Assembly: GCA_934481515.1 (NCBI GenBank)
Contig: CAKSPO010000006.1
Location: forward strand, 1 to 64,000
Reading direction: 5' to 3'
Origin: an uncultured Eubacteriales bacterium
GTDB taxonomy: Bacteria; Bacillota; Clostridia; Oscillospirales; CAG-272
Length of the DNA stretch: 64,000 bases
The notes under the pieces are model-generated. The model worked only from the letters and a program-made list of their open reading frames with translations, was not told the origin of the DNA and did not search any database. Every line of letters starts with the position of its first letter. Position 1 is the stretch's first letter. This document shows positions 1-9,168 of the stretch, piece after piece. A program made the translations under genes and the position numbers.

Positions 1-1
1 A

Positions 2-3000
2 TCAGACTTCCTTGGAATTGTCCTCAGATGTCTCTCCGGTCTGGTTTTCGGTTCCTTCCGCAGAAGTTGCTTCCGTGGAAGCTTCCGTGGAAGCTTCCGT
101 GGAAGCTTCCGTAGAAACCTCCGCACTTGCGGGAATATCTCCCTCCGTCTCCGGAGCGGTCGGTTCCTGCGAAGTCGTATCCTCCGTCATTCCGTCAAAC
201 GGCGTTTCCGCAGGCGTCTCACCCGGAGCTACCATGGTAATCTCGGAAGGCTCCTCGTTTCCGCGGTTGATCAGTTCCATCGGGATGGCGGCAACCAGCT
301 TCCGGATCAGGCCTTCCTCCACCAACTCGTCGTTGGTCTTATAAGGAACGCGGAAATCTTCCTCGACAAAGTTCTTTTTCTTAGGCAACTGAAGCTGCTC
401 TTCGCAAAGCTTCGTAATCAGCTCCAGCGTATGCTTGAACTTTCTGTCGCCCTTGATCTTCATCAGAACCGGTACGGTTGCGTACTTCTTCTTGGAAGAA
501 ACATCGACAAACGCATACTTGCTGTCTGCCAGCTCCTCCGGATTGAGCGCCATGTAGAGATACAGCGTCTTGGTCTTTGCATTGATCTTCGCCACATGGG
601 TTCTGCCCAGATTGAAGGATTCGTAATTCCAGCTGATCCGGTTCTTGATTCCCTTGTAGGAGAGGAGCAGGTTCTTGATCTGGTTGTAATAATCCTGAAC
701 ATTGCCCTGCGACTGAATCATGCGGGACTGGAAGCTTCTGCGGAATCTGGTAACCAGCTGTACCTCTCCGCGGCGCTCCTGCTCCAGCATATCGTTGTAC
801 TTTTCTGCCTCGGCAATGACATCGATGAAGTCCAGCGGCATAGAACCGAATCCGGAGAAGGACTCGTTCTCTTCCTCATTTTCTTCGTTCTCGTCGTCCT
901 CGGCACCCTCTTCGTCGGTTTCGGTCTCCTCGGTAACTTCGGCAACCGTCTCGACAGCAGGCTCTTCAACAGGTTCTTCTGCCGGCTCCTCGACAGACTC
1001 TTCTGCGGGTTCTTCTGCAACCGGCAGGAGTCTTGCTGCCAGTTCATCCACCACAGCCGCCTTGACCGCATCTGCCATATCTTCCGTCCAGCTATCCGGA
1101 ATGTTAGCCTTACCGGCGGCATCCACCGCTTCGGTAATGGTTGCAATCGTGGTACCTTCCACGGCTTCCGGAACAACGCCGTCTACCGTGACCGCCTCAA
1201 ATGCTTCCGCAACGGAATCCGCGACCACTGCGCAAATATCCGGTTCCTCTTCGGCAGCTTCCTCTGCAGGAGCTTCTTCGGTCGTCTCTTCTGCGGGAGC
1301 TTCTTCGGTCGTCTCTTCTGCGGGAGCTTCTTCGGTCGTCTCTTCTGCAGGAGCTTCCTCGGTGACATCCTCTGCCGGAACTTCCTCGGTGACATCCTCT
1401 GCGGGAGCTTTTTCGGTCGTCTCTTCTGCGGGAGCTTCTTCGGTTGTCTCTTCTGCAGGAGCTTCCTCGGTTGTCTCTTCTGCCGGAACTTCTTCGGCAA
1501 CTTCCTCCGGCAGAACCATCGTTGCCGCCATGGACTCTGCCACAATGGCATCCACAACGTCGCGGAAGGATTCCGGCGAAAGCTCTTCTTCGTCTGTAAT
1601 CAGAGCAACGGCATCGGTTGCATCCGCAGATTCGTTGAAGTTCTCCGCGATGGTCTCCGCAACAGCAGCGGCAACCAACGTATCGTCTGCTTCGGGTTCT
1701 TCCTTTGCGGCTTCTGTGGATTCGGACAGATTTTCTGCAATCTGATCCGCCAGTTCGTCCGCAGTCGTATCCTCTTCGGCGTTCTCTTCTGCGTTCTCGT
1801 CTTCCAGCTGAATCTGAGAAAGCTCGGAAGAGAGATCCTCCATGGCTTCGCCCACTGCCTGCTCGGTTCCCTCTGCGTCTGCATTTTCTTCTTCGGACGC
1901 GGCTTCCACCTCATCGGAAAGATTCTCGGCAAGCGTATCGATTCCTTCGTTCAGGCAGGCATCAACATCCTCGATCTTGTCTTCCACGGTGACAGGTTCA
2001 AATACGGGAAGCTCACCCTCTGTATCAATGACAAGGACAGGGTTCTTTCCGCTACGCTCCAGACGACGGAGTCTGAGTCCAAGCAGGAACAGGAGAGCAA
2101 GAACAGCAACCACCAAAAGAATAATCAGCAGAATTCCGGGAATGGTCACCCAGAACGGTGCGTGGTACTTCGGTGCCAAAACCATTGTCAGCTCACCGCG
2201 GGCACCAAAGTTATCAATAATATAATGTGTTCCGTCTTCGCTCAGGCGGATACTGTAGCTGTCCTTCATTGCGCTCATCGTTCCCGTTGCGGCATCGTAC
2301 ACATACAGGTCGGCATCGGTCAGCGGATCGCAATTCTTCTCGGAAACAAAAGCAGAGTACACAGGAATGAGCAACTGATACGTTTCGCCCTCTTCGGTTC
2401 CCGTCAGCTTGATGGTATACTCTTTATGGACGCGGAATGCGTGAAGTGCCTTCTTGTTCAGCTCGGTAGGTACGGAAACCTCCAGCTTGACGGAAGGAGC
2501 AATTCCGTTCTCACAAAGCAGAATGAACTGGAAGGAATCATATGCGGAAGAACCTGCGCTCAAATAAGGAGACTTCACAACCATCGTCGCCGTCAGCGTC
2601 GAAACTTCATTTCCTTCCGCATCAACAAAGGCATAGTTTTCAAAATCGCCGCTGATGCCGGAGGGGAGCTTTGCCTTTACAGTGTAAATTCCGCTTTCGG
2701 TAACGCCGTCGCCGACCGTTACCATTCCGTCCGCCTTGGTGTAGGTGTAAACAATTGCGGAATAAACAGAGGAAGGAATTCCGTTGCCGGAAACCAACAG
2801 ACGATACGCAATCTTGTTTTCATCCGACGAGGTCAGCTTGCTTTCCATGATGTAAACCTGATTGCCGAGAGAGACGATGTAATATGCCTTCCGGATCGCA
2901 ACGCCGCGGCTCAGATCCGATATCCCTGCTGCAAACGTATAGTTGGCAGCATCGGGGAGCGCTGCAGTCACCACATACGCGGTTTCCTTTTCCCCTCTTT

Positions 3001-3877
3001 TTACCTGTCCGTAAAGCCCCACGGCAGTTGCATCCTCCAGAGAAAGAACACCGGAAGCGCCCGCAATGACAGGACGCAGGTCGTAGGTTCTGCCGGAGGC
3101 ATCCTTACCGATGACGGAAATTTCGCAAATTTCCTTGTCTCCGTAAACGAAAGAATACGCAGGCTTACTCCACGAGACGGAAACGATTTCGATCGGGGTG
3201 ATCGTTACGTTTACCGGGAGCGCCGGAATCACATAGTTGTCAAGGTTGGTACCCGCACCTGCCGTAGCGGTCACGGTAGCGAACTTTTTGAGCGGATTCG
3301 ATCCGGTTGCACCGGTCATCTCCACATCCAGTTCGGCACCCGTCACGGTGATGGTCTCACCGGCGGCAACCTTGGAGGTATCCAGCACATAACCGGCAGG
3401 AACGCGGACCGTCTCGGTGGTCTTTGCCGGATCGTACGGAATCGAAACGCTTCCGCCGATCGTCCATGAAAGCCGTGCAGGGACGATTCTTGCCGCCACT
3501 TCCATCGGCGCAGGCGCCTGATACTGATCGGCTTTTTCACCCGTCAGGGTAAACCGAACCGTAATTTTGGTAGCGCTTTGCACATCCTTGCTGTCGAATT
3601 CGGCAACAGCAACCAGTGTGACGCCCTCCGCATCGGTCTCGGCGGTCACCGCAACAGTGGTTTTACCGTCATACTCTTTGCAGTAGTAGCCGTTTTCCGT
3701 CTTTACGACGTTCTCGTCAAACTTCAGGCTCTTGACGTTTGCAACCGGTCTCGTATTCCCGTTATCTGCCGAGGCAACGATTCCGATGCATCCGACAAGT
3801 GCCACAAGGATTGCGAGAACGAACAGCAGTCTGACCGGCAGAGTGATGGATCCTGCCCTCATGCGTTGATTTTTCAT
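2..3877 (-). CDS. Large acidic single-pass membrane protein with MBG-like ectodomain and cytoplasmic 'RSF-IQS' domain
   Basis: The 1291-residue product opens with a signal peptide (hydrophobic stretch about residues 15-35). A long beta-rich ectodomain follows, resembling the MBG/Ig-like repeats of Firmicutes surface proteins. One membrane segment lies at about residues 573-600, ending in basic residues. The intracellular tail is extremely acidic; residues of about 790-880 repeat a unit like EEAPAEETT. Residues 1044-1195 form a basic, globular-looking domain (motifs RSFQSRMIQS, KNRISWNYESF, AKTKTLYLYMALNP) that recurs in the protein at 53282-56023. The extreme C-terminus is Ser/Thr/Glu-rich with STEA repeats. 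The start has a nearby AAAGG-type site and a perfect consensus promoter at 3963-3991. The stop is at the window edge, so the gene is complete. Function is unknown; a surface-to-cytoplasm anchoring role is only inferred from topology. Confidence 0.85.
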   Translation of the reverse strand: MKNQRMRAGSITLPVRLLFVLAILVALVGCIGIVASADNGNTRPVANVKSLKFDENVVKTENGYYCKEYDGKTTVAVTAETDAEGVTLVAVAEFDSKDVQSATKITVRFTLTGEKADQYQAPAPMEVAARIVPARLSWTIGGSVSIPYDPAKTTETVRVPAGYVLDTSKVAAGETITVTGAELDVEMTGATGSNPLKKFATVTATAGAGTNLDNYVIPALPVNVTITPIEIVSVSWSKPAYSFVYGDKEICEISVIGKDASGRTYDLRPVIAGASGVLSLEDATAVGLYGQVKRGEKETAYVVTAALPDAANYTFAAGISDLSRGVAIRKAYYIVSLGNQVYIMESKLTSSDENKIAYRLLVSGNGIPSSVYSAIVYTYTKADGMVTVGDGVTESGIYTVKAKLPSGISGDFENYAFVDAEGNEVSTLTATMVVKSPYLSAGSSAYDSFQFILLCENGIAPSVKLEVSVPTELNKKALHAFRVHKEYTIKLTGTEEGETYQLLIPVYSAFVSEKNCDPLTDADLYVYDAATGTMSAMKDSYSIRLSEDGTHYIIDNFGARGELTMVLAPKYHAPFWVTIPGILLIILLVVAVLALLFLLGLRLRRLERSGKNPVLVIDTEGELPVFEPVTVEDKIEDVDACLNEGIDTLAENLSDEVEAASEEENADAEGTEQAVGEAMEDLSSELSQIQLEDENAEENAEEDTTADELADQIAENLSESTEAAKEEPEADDTLVAAAVAETIAENFNESADATDAVALITDEEELSPESFRDVVDAIVAESMAATMVLPEEVAEEVPAEETTEEAPAEETTEEAPAEETTEKAPAEDVTEEVPAEDVTEEAPAEETTEEAPAEETTEEAPAEETTEEAPAEEAAEEEPDICAVVADSVAEAFEAVTVDGVVPEAVEGTTIATITEAVDAAGKANIPDSWTEDMADAVKAAVVDELAARLLPVAEEPAEESVEEPAEEPVEEPAVETVAEVTEETETDEEGAEDDENEENEEENESFSGFGSMPLDFIDVIAEAEKYNDMLEQERRGEVQLVTRFRRSFQSRMIQSQGNVQDYYNQIKNLLLSYKGIKNRISWNYESFNLGRTHVAKINAKTKTLYLYMALNPEELADSKYAFVDVSSKKKYATVPVLMKIKGDRKFKHTLELITKLCEEQLQLPKKKNFVEEDFRVPYKTNDELVEEGLIRKLVAAIPMELINRGNEEPSEITMVAPGETPAETPFDGMTEDTTSQEPTAPETEGDIPASAEVSTEASTEASTEASTEATSAEGTENQTGETSEDNSKEV

Positions 3878-3962
3878 TCCACATCAACCTTTCCTGAAAA
3901 ATTGGCGGATCCCGCACCCGTTCGAACGAATCCGGTTACCGCATACTTGTATAGCTTGCTTA

Positions 3963-3991
3963 ATTATATCACAATAAATTTATATTGTCAA
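3963..3991 (-). promoter_or_regulatory. Sigma-A promoter of the large membrane protein
   Basis: On the minus strand TTGACA (3986-3991) and TATAAT (3963-3968) are separated by 17 bp, a perfect consensus promoter in an AT-rich stretch about 90 bp before the start codon. Confidence 0.85.
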
Positions 3992-4089
3992 CACAATTTT
4001 TCGTTTTTCCTCTGTTTTTTCCGCAATTATTTCCCGCCTGCATTTTCCGTTTTTTCATGCCGCTTTTGCCGAAAATTTTGCCGGACGTA

Positions 4090-4118
4090 TTGACAAATCC
4101 CGTCCGGTTTGTTATACT
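4090..4118 (+). promoter_or_regulatory. Sigma-A promoter of the AbrB-type regulator
   Basis: TTGACA (4090-4095) and TATACT (4113-4118) are spaced by 17 bp, 35 bp before the start codon, and diverge from the promoter at 3963-3991. Confidence 0.85.
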
Positions 4119-4152
4119 ATTCCTACTTGTATGATTTTTGGAGGTCACGGAA

Positions 4153-4398
4153 ATGCCGCGTGGAAAGCAGATACTGGCTCTTCCGAAGGGGAAGCACCTC
4201 TTCGGAACCGCCAAGGTTGGCGAAAAAGGACAGATTGTCATTCCGAAGGATGCACGGGAACTGTTCGGAATCCGTCCGGGTGATACGCTTCTGATTCTCG
4301 GAGATGAGCGCACCGGAATGATTGTCACCCGCCCGGAACTGATGCACCAGGTTGCCGACCGTGTGTTCCGGACACTGGAGGAAGAGAAAAAAACCTGA
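4153..4398 (+). CDS. AbrB/MazE-family (SpoVT-AbrB domain) transcriptional regulator
   Basis: This small protein of 81 residues carries a SpoVT/AbrB swapped-hairpin DNA-binding domain: the pattern KVGEKGQIVIPKDAR followed by FGIRPGDTLLILGD is the family hallmark. Such proteins bind DNA as dimers and act as transition-state regulators or antitoxin-like repressors. I chose the ATG at 4153 because GGAGG (4140-4144) lies 8 nt upstream; an in-frame TTG at 4138 overlaps that site. It has its own promoter and is followed after 127 bp by the PnuC-like gene, with no obvious terminator between, so the two may be cotranscribed. No toxin gene is adjacent, so a stand-alone regulator is more likely than an antitoxin. 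Confidence 0.9.
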   Translation: MPRGKQILALPKGKHLFGTAKVGEKGQIVIPKDARELFGIRPGDTLLILGDERTGMIVTRPELMHQVADRVFRTLEEEKKT

Positions 4399-4525
4399 CT
4401 TTTCGTATACGTCCGTGCGTTTTGCCGATCCAAGCCCTCCGTATTCTTTTCTTTCCTCCGTTTTTTCTCCGAAAAATCTCCGAAAACAGACAAAATACAA
4501 CACGCATTTCTGAAAGGATAGTTTC

Positions 4526-5788
4526 ATGAATCATTCCGAATCCCAAAAGCTCCGTGACAGATTCCGCACTCCGTGGTTCCGTTTTGGATTTGTTCTCGTT
4601 CTTTTGCTGACCGTCGCCGCGTTGGTTCTGGCGGCAGTCGGTCTGACCGCTTCTCTGCGAAGGAACAATGATACCAAAGACGTGCTGACCGTTCGCTTTG
4701 TCCGCGCCCAAACAGCAGAGGAGGAAGGCTATGACGAGGACAGTACCCTCTGCCGCGTGGAATACATCAGTGAGGATGAAAAATACCTTTGCTCCGTCAC
4801 CTACCCCTATGAAAAATGGGAGACGCTGGAGGAAGGGCATTCCATTGAACGCACCGTTGTGGTTGCTTCCGATGGCGCGTATGCCGTATTTGATCATACG
4901 GATTACACGGAATCGGAGCTGACCTCCGCACTCCAGGAAACAAGAACGCTGGAAAGCAAACCGTTTTTCAATGCCGCCATGGCGATCTTCCTGCTTGCCA
5001 TCGGCGTCGGCGTCATGACCTTTTTCGGCGGTTTCTTCACCATGTATGAAAAAATCTGGTTCCTCTCCATCCTGGCGCTTGCCTCTGCCTTTGCGGTGCT
5101 GTTTCCCGAAGAGGACGTCAACGGTATCAGCGGAATTGCCATTATGGGTCTGTATCTGCTGGACACCTTCCTCAACATTCTCTGTGAGCTTCTGATTTCC
5201 AAACAGAGCAAATGGAATTTCATTGTCTCCGTTTTTGTTGAGATTACGGAAATCTTAATCTGCATTCTTCTGGCTTATCGCTTTGCCACGATGGCAACCA
5301 CACTCTTCTTCTGGCTCCCTGTTGACATCATCAGCTTTATCAACTGGCACCGCCATCCGGACCGGGAGGAAGAAGAGCTGACCGAGGTACGCACGCTGCG
5401 CGGCTGGCAGGAGGTGTTGCTCCTTGCCGGGATCGTCCTGTGGACCGTCGGCATCGGCTATCTGCTGAGCGGACTTGACATCAGCACCGATCTGTTCGGC
5501 GGCAACAAGGTACTGGAGACCGTGGTTTGCTATATGGATGCCTGCGCCTCGGCAGTCGGCATCGCAAACGGTCTGTTCATTCTTTTCCGTTTCCGGGAGC
5601 AATGGATCGCGTGGTACATCTGTGCCGTTCTGGAAGCTGTCATCAACATCCTTTCCGGGCAATATGTGCTCCTGGTGCTCAAGCTCGGTTATATCACCAA
5701 TACAACCTACGGCTATATCAAGTGGTCGGGATACATCCGCAAGCACGAAAAGAAGAACAAAAAGGTTCCTTCCGCCACACGTGCCTGA
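4526..5788 (+). CDS. pnuC: PnuC-family nicotinamide nucleoside transporter-like protein with N-terminal extracytoplasmic extension
   Basis: Residues from about 174 to 413 read as a PnuC-type vitamin transporter: a YEKIW entry motif, several membrane helices, the pattern WLPVDIISFINW, then REQWIAWYICAVLEA and a closing NTTYGYIKW. PnuC proteins facilitate uptake of nicotinamide riboside, which is then trapped by phosphorylation. The usual length is about 230-260 residues. This one has 420 because of an N-terminal membrane helix (about 20-43), a charged roughly 100-residue segment (44-145) and another helix (148-172). The C-terminus is Lys-rich. The ATG follows GAAAGGA at 4512-4518. No NAD-related gene is nearby, so the substrate is inferred from family only. 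Confidence 0.7.
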   Translation: MNHSESQKLRDRFRTPWFRFGFVLVLLLTVAALVLAAVGLTASLRRNNDTKDVLTVRFVRAQTAEEEGYDEDSTLCRVEYISEDEKYLCSVTYPYEKWETLEEGHSIERTVVVASDGAYAVFDHTDYTESELTSALQETRTLESKPFFNAAMAIFLLAIGVGVMTFFGGFFTMYEKIWFLSILALASAFAVLFPEEDVNGISGIAIMGLYLLDTFLNILCELLISKQSKWNFIVSVFVEITEILICILLAYRFATMATTLFFWLPVDIISFINWHRHPDREEEELTEVRTLRGWQEVLLLAGIVLWTVGIGYLLSGLDISTDLFGGNKVLETVVCYMDACASAVGIANGLFILFRFREQWIAWYICAVLEAVINILSGQYVLLVLKLGYITNTTYGYIKWSGYIRKHEKKNKKVPSATRA

Positions 5789-5812
5789 CCAATCCCCCAA
5801 AACACATACAGA

Positions 5813-5850
5813 GGGGCAGCAAAAAGCTCGATGCTTTTTGCTGCCCCTTT
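5813..5850 (+). terminator. Rho-independent terminator after the PnuC-like gene (left hairpin of a repeated element)
   Basis: A 15-bp stem (GGGGCAGCAAAAAGC and its complement) with a 5-nt loop is followed by TTT. It is one half of a two-hairpin element, 5813-5962, with an inverted relative at 24463-24613. Confidence 0.8.
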
Positions 5851-5917
5851 CCGATGCCGGTCAGGCTTTGAGCATAAATGACGCAATCTTAGACAATTTA
5901 CCGTGAAGTCCGATGCC

Positions 5918-5962
5918 AAAGGCGGTGTGAAAAACTCGTTTTGCGTTTTTCCAGCCGCCTTT
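5918..5962 (-). terminator. Terminator of the DUF4349 gene (right hairpin of copy 1)
   Basis: The inverted repeat AAAGGCGG ... CCGCCTTT encloses T/A-rich inner arms. On the minus strand it lies directly downstream of the operon that ends at 6003. Confidence 0.6.
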
Positions 5963-6002
5963 CTGGTGAGCATTTCCGCCCTGCGACCGGAATACAAAAT
6001 CC

Positions 6003-6926
6003 TTACGTTTCTTTCGTTTCCCGTGCGTTTTGCGCTCTTAACGCTGCCTTCTTTTTCTTCCGGGCACGGCGGATAATCAGGATCGCCGCAACGGCAACCG
6101 CGGCAAGGAGCAACAGCACCGGAAGTGCACCGACAAACCAGACCGCAAAGTCCTGTGCTCCGTCGGCAAAATTGCTCCATCCGTCACAGAACGACTCCCG
6201 CAGACGGCTGAAAAATCCCGGCTGCTCTACAGCACTGTACTTCCCTACCTCATTCAGGTACAGCGTGACCGTGGAATAGGAAATCCGATTGTCATAATTC
6301 ATCTGCAACCGCTGATACACTGCGATTTCCTGCCGGACTGCGGACAGACGTTCCTCTACCGTCAGCCAGAAGCTGTAGTCCTGTTGTGTATTCAGAGACT
6401 CCATAATCTGCAAAAGAGAATCCCGCTCCGCACCAAGCTCTTCCAGCCGGGCTTCTATGGAATAGTAGCTGTCGCTGACATCCTCCACAGCGGAAGCGGT
6501 TTCCCGGATGTGGAACAGCGTCCCGGCATCCTGCAGAAAATTTTCCGCCTGCTCTGCGGGAATCCGCAGAGTGTAAGAAGCCCTGCGCGAAGTGACGGTG
6601 TTTCCGGTAAGACTGCCGCCGCCATACACCGAACTGTTTTCCACATAGCCGCCGACCTTTGCAAGAGACTGCTCCAGCGCGGCAACCGCGGCATCGAAAT
6701 CCTTGCTTTCCGCACTCACGGTATACGTTTTAATGATTTTCCGTTCCGCGTCCGCCGGCGTTATCTCCTTCGCCCCGTTCGGTTTTCCGCCGCTTTCCGC
6801 CGCACCGTCCCCGGCAGGAGCACGATCCATTCCGGCTTCATTGCTCCCCTTTCCACAGGAGATCAGCGCGCAGAACGTCAGCGTCAGACACAGGAACAGC
6901 ACCAGCCATTTCATTTTGGTTTTCAT
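6003..6926 (-). CDS. DUF4349 lipoprotein
   Basis: The 307-residue protein begins with a lipoprotein signal peptide ending in LISCGKG, so it should be anchored to the outer face of the membrane. The central region matches the DUF4349 pattern: an RKIIKTYTVSAE strand, a VAALEQSLAKVGGYVENSS segment, RRASYTLRIPAEQ, a long charged helix, and YSTVTLYLNEV. A C-terminal membrane helix (about residues 268-290) is followed by a basic tail, giving two membrane attachments. The function of DUF4349 proteins is not established. It is the last gene of the minus-strand operon that begins with an ECF sigma factor and follows the vWA lipoprotein by 33 bp, so it probably belongs to a cell-envelope stress or signalling module. 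Confidence 0.85.
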   Translation of the reverse strand: MKTKMKWLVLFLCLTLTFCALISCGKGSNEAGMDRAPAGDGAAESGGKPNGAKEITPADAERKIIKTYTVSAESKDFDAAVAALEQSLAKVGGYVENSSVYGGGSLTGNTVTSRRASYTLRIPAEQAENFLQDAGTLFHIRETASAVEDVSDSYYSIEARLEELGAERDSLLQIMESLNTQQDYSFWLTVEERLSAVRQEIAVYQRLQMNYDNRISYSTVTLYLNEVGKYSAVEQPGFFSRLRESFCDGWSNFADGAQDFAVWFVGALPVLLLLAAVAVAAILIIRRARKKKKAALRAQNARETKET

Positions 6927-6959
6927 ATTCGTTTCCCTCCTTCATCTTACCGGAATCGG

Positions 6960-8492
6960 TCAGGCGCCCGCCAGCTTCCGGATCAACTCCCGGAACTCCG
7001 CACGATCCGGGTATTCTGAGAGATCCAACACATCCAGCGCTTCCAGAACGCCTGCAAAGCTTGCTCCTTCCGGCAAATACGTGCTTTCATGCAGGAGCAT
7101 GCAGGTCTCAATGACCGCGCAAAGGAACTCCTGATCCGCATCTGCCGCCCCGCAGACATCCGCGGCACCGATTTCGTACAGCTCCGGAGGAACCGCAGTT
7201 TTCTCGCCCGGTCTCTTGTAATTGACGGCAAGCGTCAGCCACGGCGTCTCCGCTTCTCTTGCCCGCTCGGTCAGCACCAACTCATAGCACACCGTGACCT
7301 GATGCCCCGCGCCGACCTCTCCGGCATCCTTTTTGTCGTCCGTGAAGTCCTCCTCTTTCAGCACCCGGTTCTCATATCCGATCAGCCGATAGGAAGCCAC
7401 CAGATCGGGATCAAATGTCAGCTGCAGCTTGACATCCTCCGCAACGGTATAAAGAGTTCCCGTCAGGTCGCTGCCGAATACTTTTTCGGCTTCGCTTTCC
7501 CCGTCGATATAGTAGTATACTCCGTTCCCGTTATCGGCGAGCGTCTCCATATTTGCGTCACGGTAATTTCCGCTTCCGAAGCCCAGCACCGACAGATAAA
7601 TCTTTTCCTGCCGCTTTCCGGAAATGAACGTTTTCAGCTCCTCCGCCGAGGAAATCCCGACGTTCAGATCTCCGTCCGATGCCATAATGATTCGGTTGTT
7701 CCCGCCTTCAATGAAGTTTTTTTTGGCAGTCTCATATGCGCGGCGCAAACCTGCCTCCCCGTTGGTGGAGCCGTATGCCCGGAGCCCGTTGATTTTTTCG
7801 AGGATCGTGTCCTGCCGGTCTCCCGTGCAACCGTCCAGAACCACCTCTTCCTTTCCGGAATAGGTCACAATGGAAATCCGGTCCCGTTCGGTAAGATTCC
7901 GGGTCAGCGCAGAGAAAGCCTTCTGGAGCAGAGGAAGCTTATCCTCTGCCTTCATGGAGCCGGAAACGTCAATCAGAAACACCAGATTGTTTCCCTCCGG
8001 GGAAACCGCCTGATCTGCCTGCAGGGTCATGCGCAAAAGAACAGAGGAATCGCGCCATGGGCAGGTAAAAATCTCTTTCCTCACCGCAAACAGCGTTCCG
8101 CCGCCGGGTCCTTCCATTTCATAACGGAAATAATTGATAAACTCCTCCGTGCGGAAGGAATCCGCAATTTTCCGGAGAGATGCCGTCCCGTAGCCGCTGT
8201 TCACCAGCTTGCGGAAATACGCATAGGATGCGGTATCCACGTCCGCGGAAATGGTGGAAACCGCGTTCTCCGCCGTTGCAACAAACGGGTTCTCCGAAAA
8301 CTTCCGATCGGTTGTTTCCCCCGCCGTTCCGCCCTCCGCTTTGTCCCCGCCCATCGGGTCATACGGTCTTCCCTCATTGTTGCCCGGCTCCGAGTCTTTG
8401 CCGCTTGCACCGCAGGAAGCGAAGGACAGCACCATCGCAAGAACAAGAAGCACGGAAAGAACCGCTGTCATTTTTCTTCGGTTGGTTTTCAT
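6960..8492 (-). CDS. von Willebrand factor A domain lipoprotein (YfbK-like)
   Basis: The 510-residue product has a lipoprotein signal peptide (LSFASCGASG). A region containing FSENPFVATAENAVSTIS and DVDTASYAYFRK is typical of YfbK-type proteins. The vWA domain has an intact metal-binding MIDAS motif, FLIDVSGSMKAEDKL, and later a threonine/aspartate region around IIMASDGDLNVG. The C-terminal third is the usual DUF3520-like part of these proteins. The frame stays open to 8735, but the ATG at 8492 is chosen because it begins a proper signal peptide after an AAAGG site. It sits between the putative anti-sigma gene and the DUF4349 gene. It likely binds proteins or glycans at the cell surface through the divalent metal site; no ligand can be named. 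Confidence 0.9.
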   Translation of the reverse strand: MKTNRRKMTAVLSVLLVLAMVLSFASCGASGKDSEPGNNEGRPYDPMGGDKAEGGTAGETTDRKFSENPFVATAENAVSTISADVDTASYAYFRKLVNSGYGTASLRKIADSFRTEEFINYFRYEMEGPGGGTLFAVRKEIFTCPWRDSSVLLRMTLQADQAVSPEGNNLVFLIDVSGSMKAEDKLPLLQKAFSALTRNLTERDRISIVTYSGKEEVVLDGCTGDRQDTILEKINGLRAYGSTNGEAGLRRAYETAKKNFIEGGNNRIIMASDGDLNVGISSAEELKTFISGKRQEKIYLSVLGFGSGNYRDANMETLADNGNGVYYYIDGESEAEKVFGSDLTGTLYTVAEDVKLQLTFDPDLVASYRLIGYENRVLKEEDFTDDKKDAGEVGAGHQVTVCYELVLTERAREAETPWLTLAVNYKRPGEKTAVPPELYEIGAADVCGAADADQEFLCAVIETCMLLHESTYLPEGASFAGVLEALDVLDLSEYPDRAEFRELIRKLAGA

Positions 8493-8532
8493 AAAAAGCA
8501 CCTTTCCTTTCAAGAGACCGCCCGGTTTGCGG

Positions 8533-9168
8533 TCATGGATTTTCCCCGAAAATAGAACACAGAGCCTCCAGAAACGCTTCCGCCGGAATACGCTCCGCCC
8601 GGTAATCAAACAGAGTCGCACGTCCGACATTCCCGGCGGTAAGCGGCAGATACGGAGTGAGCACTTCACCGTCCGCAAGCACCAGCCAGACGCGGAAGGG
8701 CTGTTTCTCGCCAGAAAGTCCGGGAACGGAAGCACCGCTTTTCTTCAGTGCGTCGCAAAGCGTCCTCACCTCCGTCTCCGTAAAGGAGCGGCTCCGGTAG
8801 AAGGTCTCCTCGCCTGCATACTGCCAGACAAGATACGCCTCCCCGGTCATGGAAAAACGACCGTCAGAACGAACGGAAAGCGGCGTGCATTGACCGGCAT
8901 CCAGACTGCGGAGCAGGTTCTCCATCCGAGCGTCCGTGGCTGCTTCCGGCACAGAGGTTTCTCCGCCCGGCGGGAACAGCCGGGTCAGCATCCATCGGGC
9001 GCCGAAGAGGATTCCCACCACGAGAAGAATTCCCGCGGCGACAGCGGAAAAAGCCACCCGCGGGGTGCGGGAACGGCGGTATTGCAAAGCATCCGTCAGG
9101 TACCGGTCGGGAACGGTTCCGATCTCCCGGAACAGAATTTCGCTTTTTTCTTCTTTTGTCGGTTTCAT
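8533..9168 (-). CDS. Membrane protein following the ECF sigma gene, putative anti-sigma factor
   Basis: The 211-residue protein has a short cytoplasmic N-terminus (about 37 residues), a single membrane helix (about residues 38-60, AFSAVAAGILLVVGILFG) and an extracytoplasmic domain. This is the topology expected of an ECF anti-sigma factor, and its start overlaps the stop of the sigma gene by 4 bp (9165-9168), which implies translational coupling. I do not see the HxxxCxxC motif of zinc anti-sigma factors in the short N-terminus, so the anti-sigma role is inferred from position and topology only. The extracytoplasmic part contains a pattern (SMTGEAYLVWQYAG, SRSFTETEVRTLCDAL) found in uncharacterised Firmicutes proteins. 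Confidence 0.75.
   Translation of the reverse strand: MKPTKEEKSEILFREIGTVPDRYLTDALQYRRSRTPRVAFSAVAAGILLVVGILFGARWMLTRLFPPGGETSVPEAATDARMENLLRSLDAGQCTPLSVRSDGRFSMTGEAYLVWQYAGEETFYRSRSFTETEVRTLCDALKKSGASVPGLSGEKQPFRVWLVLADGEVLTPYLPLTAGNVGRATLFDYRAERIPAEAFLEALCSIFGENP

Larger units (their letters stand above)
5813..5962. repeat. Two-hairpin intergenic element, copy 1
   Basis: The element consists of hairpin 5813-5850, a linker of about 67 bp, and a second hairpin (5918-5962, starting AAAGGCGGTGTGAAAAA). Read in inverse orientation, the linker and both hairpins align with 24463-24613 at nearly equal total length (150 and 151 bp). It sits between two convergent genes. Confidence 0.6.

Noticed and set aside
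431..3469. Very long open frame on the plus strand (over 1000 codons) opposite the large membrane protein
   Set aside because: It is the antisense shadow of a gene with biased, repetitive codons; no ribosome-binding site, and its translation is low-complexity Cys/Arg/Phe-rich.
6960..8735. Longer vWA protein starting near 8735
   Set aside because: The extra 81 N-terminal residues are in another gene's region and lack a start site, while ATG 8492 begins a lipoprotein signal peptide.
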